Positions 28,744-31,000 of a stretch of 31,000 nucleotides of DNA are shown piece by piece. A program made the position numbers and the translations under genes. The DNA is from Glandiceps talaboti (taxonomy: Eukaryota; Hemichordata; Enteropneusta; Spengelidae). How positions within the stretch are numbered: the stretch's first letter is position 1; each line of letters starts with the position of its first letter. Location of the stretch: contig NC_135552.1 in the NCBI RefSeq assembly GCF_964340395.1, positions 14,333,694 to 14,364,693 of the forward strand. The letters run 5' to 3'. The notes under the pieces were generated by a model. The model made no database searches and had not been told where the DNA came from. It saw nothing but the letters and a program-made list of their open reading frames with translations.

Positions 28744-28960
28744 CGTTATGAAATATTGAGACGTAAAACTACCAGCAGCAATGTCATACAAGTTACTGTT
28801 TTGTTTCGTGTAGAACTTACGCATGCGGGTTTATTTTGCGATTTTCCTTGGAAACTTCAACGTCGATAATTCACCGTAAAATCCAACACAAGCTCTGCGG
28901 CAGATGAACAGTTTACGTTTTCAAGGACCCCGTGACGTCATCAAATATATGCAAATTTAT
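28744..28960 (-). promoter_or_regulatory. candidate NEK10 promoter and non-coding first exon
   Basis: A perfect CRE TGACGTCA (28933-28940), a perfect octamer ATGCAAAT (28949-28956) and an NRF1-like ACGCATGCGG (28819-28828) cluster here, in a stretch locally richer in CpG than its surroundings. A strong minus-strand donor, TAACG|GTAAGTAG, lies at 28743/28744, which would close a 5' UTR exon running from about 28.9 kb. A YY1-type motif, AAGATGGCGTC (28700-28710, plus orientation), lies just inside the following intron. The position upstream of coding exon 1 fits the NEK10 promoter. No TATA box is convincing and no start site can be fixed from sequence. Confidence 0.4.
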
Positions 28961-30294
28961 GGAGGGGGGGCAACATGGAGCGCGTTCAAAATAAAAACGA
29001 AATAGTTAGCTAACATTTCCTGCAAACAGCCTGGGTTGTGTAAAGCTACGTCGACGGCACACATTGGGCATGACTCCCGGGCATGACTCACCCACTGACA
29101 AAGTGGCTACTACATGTAATATATCCGGGTCTGTGACAACAGAGATTTTTTTCACATTTAACAGCACTTGTGAGCTAAATGGTGAACCATTTGGGGCTAG
29201 AGGATTTGGCCCCAACAACATTTTTTTTTCAACCACCATGACAGCAAAAACATTTTTTTGAGAGCAACTAGGCAGCAATTTTTTTTGGCCAAGTAGGGGT
29301 ACAGCAATTTTTTAAAAATATATTCTTTAAAATTCGATTTTTCGCCACGTCTTGTCTCATCGCGTCGTGTAACTTTTTATTTTTGAAAATGAATTTCCTC
29401 ATAACAAGAGACACACATGATGAATGTAGCTTATTTCAAAAGTAACAACGACTGCAGCTTTAATATTCCAAAAGGAGCTAGTAAAATTGGAAAGTAGACA
29501 GTAAAAGTTGAAAAAAAATTGAGGGAGCCAAGAGGGGAGAATACGAGAGTTTTCCCCCTTCCGACCCTGGAGATTTTTGAAATTCAAGAACTACAAGAAT
29601 GCTTTTTGGTGCTATTTTAACATGTCGATGTAGCAATAATATGATATAAAATTTGAATAAAAATACAAGAGAGCAGTGTTGGTGTGGGTGTGGGTACGGG
29701 GGGGTTCTCCCTCCCGTCCCTAGACATTTTTGAAAGTTAAGAACTAAAATAATGCTATCTGGTGTTAGTTTAAGACGACGTCAAAGTGATAACAATACCC
29801 TTTCCTGATTACAACTCAGAAAACTAACACCAAGAAAAATCCTCAAAGTATACTATTGCATGCCATACCATACCATTTAAAATTATTTTTATCATTGTGA
29901 AAAATTACAGGATTCATTCAAGGTACTAAGTCAGGTCAGTATTCTTAGTAATTTGATTTGATGGTAGTGTTTCGGTTTGTTTCATCATTTGCCAACATAT
30001 AGTTTATAAACCTTTGACAAGAAACTTTAAAAGTGGCCAGAAACACATGTACCTGGGAATTTGACATTTGTAGCTAGTTTCTACACTTGCACAACAACTT
30101 TTTTAGCTCATACCAGGGAAACAATTTTTTTTTGTCTTGACTGGGGTAGCATATTATTCCCCCTACTTTTAGCTGGCAACATTTTTTTTTCGAAAATCCT
30201 CCAGCCCCATCCCAGCGCCCCCCCCCCCCGAAATCAAAACGTGTACCACTAATATACTATTCAAGGCACAGATATTCGTAAATGCTAATATTAA
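28961..30294. repeat. upstream intergenic, with a diverged direct duplication
   Basis: 29560-29640 and 29725-29800 are diverged direct copies (tttttgaaattcaagaacta / tttttgaaagttaagaacta, then aatgct, tggtg and gtagcaataat / gtgataacaat). Repeated stretches such as ggcagcaatttttttt (29271 on) and ggcaacatttttttt (30174 on) suggest decayed transposon ends. No gene recognised. Confidence 0.55.
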
Positions 30295-30295
30295 C

Positions 30296-30655
30296 GTCAT
30301 TATTTTGTATTATGGGTATCTGATTATTTTGTATTACGGGTATCTGATTATTGTGTATTATGGGTATCTGATTATTGTGTATTATGGGCATCTGATTATT
30401 TTGTATTATGGGTATCTGATTATTTTTGTATTATGGGTATCTGATTATTTTTGTATTATGGGTATCTGATTATTGTGTATTATGGGCATCTGATTATTTT
30501 GCATTATGGGTATCTGATTATTGTGTAGTATGGGTATTTGATTATTTTGTATTATGGGCATCTGATTATTTTGTATTACGGGTATCTGATTATTTTGTAT
30601 TATGGGTATCTGATTATTGTGTATTATGGGCATCTGATTATTTTGTATTATGGAC
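30296..30655. repeat. 23-24-bp minisatellite (gtattatgggtatctgatta)
   Basis: About 15 units vary between ggtatctg and ggcatctg and in the number of Ts after attatt. Both strands carry apparent frames (about 70-84 codons) because most units are 24 bp. Confidence 0.95.
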
Positions 30656-31000
30656 ATCCTTGCCTATGATCGTATTTTAAATAGTACTTGAATGTTGTCT
30701 TCAATACCCCAATTTTACTATCAGTACATTATACTGTACTGTCTACATTTTTCTCGGAGAAATAACGTATTACGGTCGCACGGACGGGCGGACGGGGCCT
30801 ATTGTAATATTCCGCGGAGGGGGGGGGGCGAAATGATTGACAAACGCTGATAAGACAGTGATAACGATAGAAGTCATGGGAAATAATAAATGTGGTGGTA
30901 ACATTTATAACTTTATTTGAGATGTGTCGAAAAACAAGAAAACAATATTAGAAATCCGGCAAATCATGAAAATAAAAATCTGTTATGGTATCCCTCCTGG
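30656..31000. other. right edge, nothing recognised
   Basis: A G-rich piece (cggacgggcggacgggg near 30780 and a G-run at 30819-30828) is the only local feature. Confidence 0.55.

Noticed and set aside
29006-29278. Overlapping open frames on both strands (90 and 65 codons)
   Set aside because: They lie in T-rich, transposon-like intergenic sequence; no motif and both strands equally open.
30426-30680. Opposed frames of 84 and 70 codons
   Set aside because: 24-bp minisatellite divisible by three, open on both strands for that reason.

Overview
The window is eukaryotic and almost certainly from a metazoan, probably an invertebrate: AT-rich, full of minisatellites, GACA/GACG and CA microsatellites, MITE-like inverted repeats and a LINE-type 3' tail, with small coding exons bounded by GT/AG introns. 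The repeat style and the closeness of the encoded kinase to vertebrate NEK10 suggest a marine invertebrate, perhaps a deuterostome. That placement is inference. No bacterial, viral or organellar gene was recognised.

One gene dominates. It lies on the minus strand and runs from a probable promoter near 28.75-28.95 kb, leftwards past position 1. I assembled 30 coding exons (25867 down to 633) whose phases all agree and which give one open frame of 961 codons plus 1 base. The product is a NEK10-type protein kinase: an N-terminal armadillo-like helical region (roughly residues 100-480), a NEK10 kinase domain (roughly 524-790) with all core catalytic motifs, a basic helical segment, and a Ser/Asp-rich tail. 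The last C-terminal exons lie beyond the left edge.

Layout, left to right: 1-5.1 kb holds the C-terminal and late kinase exons embedded in minisatellites; 5.1-9.7 kb holds the catalytic-loop and DFG exons, a foldback element and a 115-bp tandem/dispersed repeat; 9.7-12.5 kb holds the ATP-binding half of the kinase and the linker exons; 12.5-24.7 kb holds armadillo exons separated by tandem arrays and MITEs; 24.7-28.7 kb holds the N-terminal coding exons and a long 5' intron with several foldbacks; 28.7-29 kb holds a candidate promoter (CRE, octamer, NRF1-like and YY1-like sites); 29-31 kb is intergenic with a degenerate duplication and a 24-bp minisatellite.

The most unusual structural signal is that at least four tandem arrays span NEK10 exon-intron junctions and copy the splice site plus a few exon bases: 14 donors at 47-bp spacing (exon 30), about 11 at about 36 bp (exon 27), three at 58 bp next to the true donor (exon 29, where two copies form in-frame micro-exon candidates), and three acceptors at 40 bp (exon 21). 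A second notable structure is an intron (3195-3952) that is mostly one large inverted repeat whose arms are minisatellites in opposite orientation.
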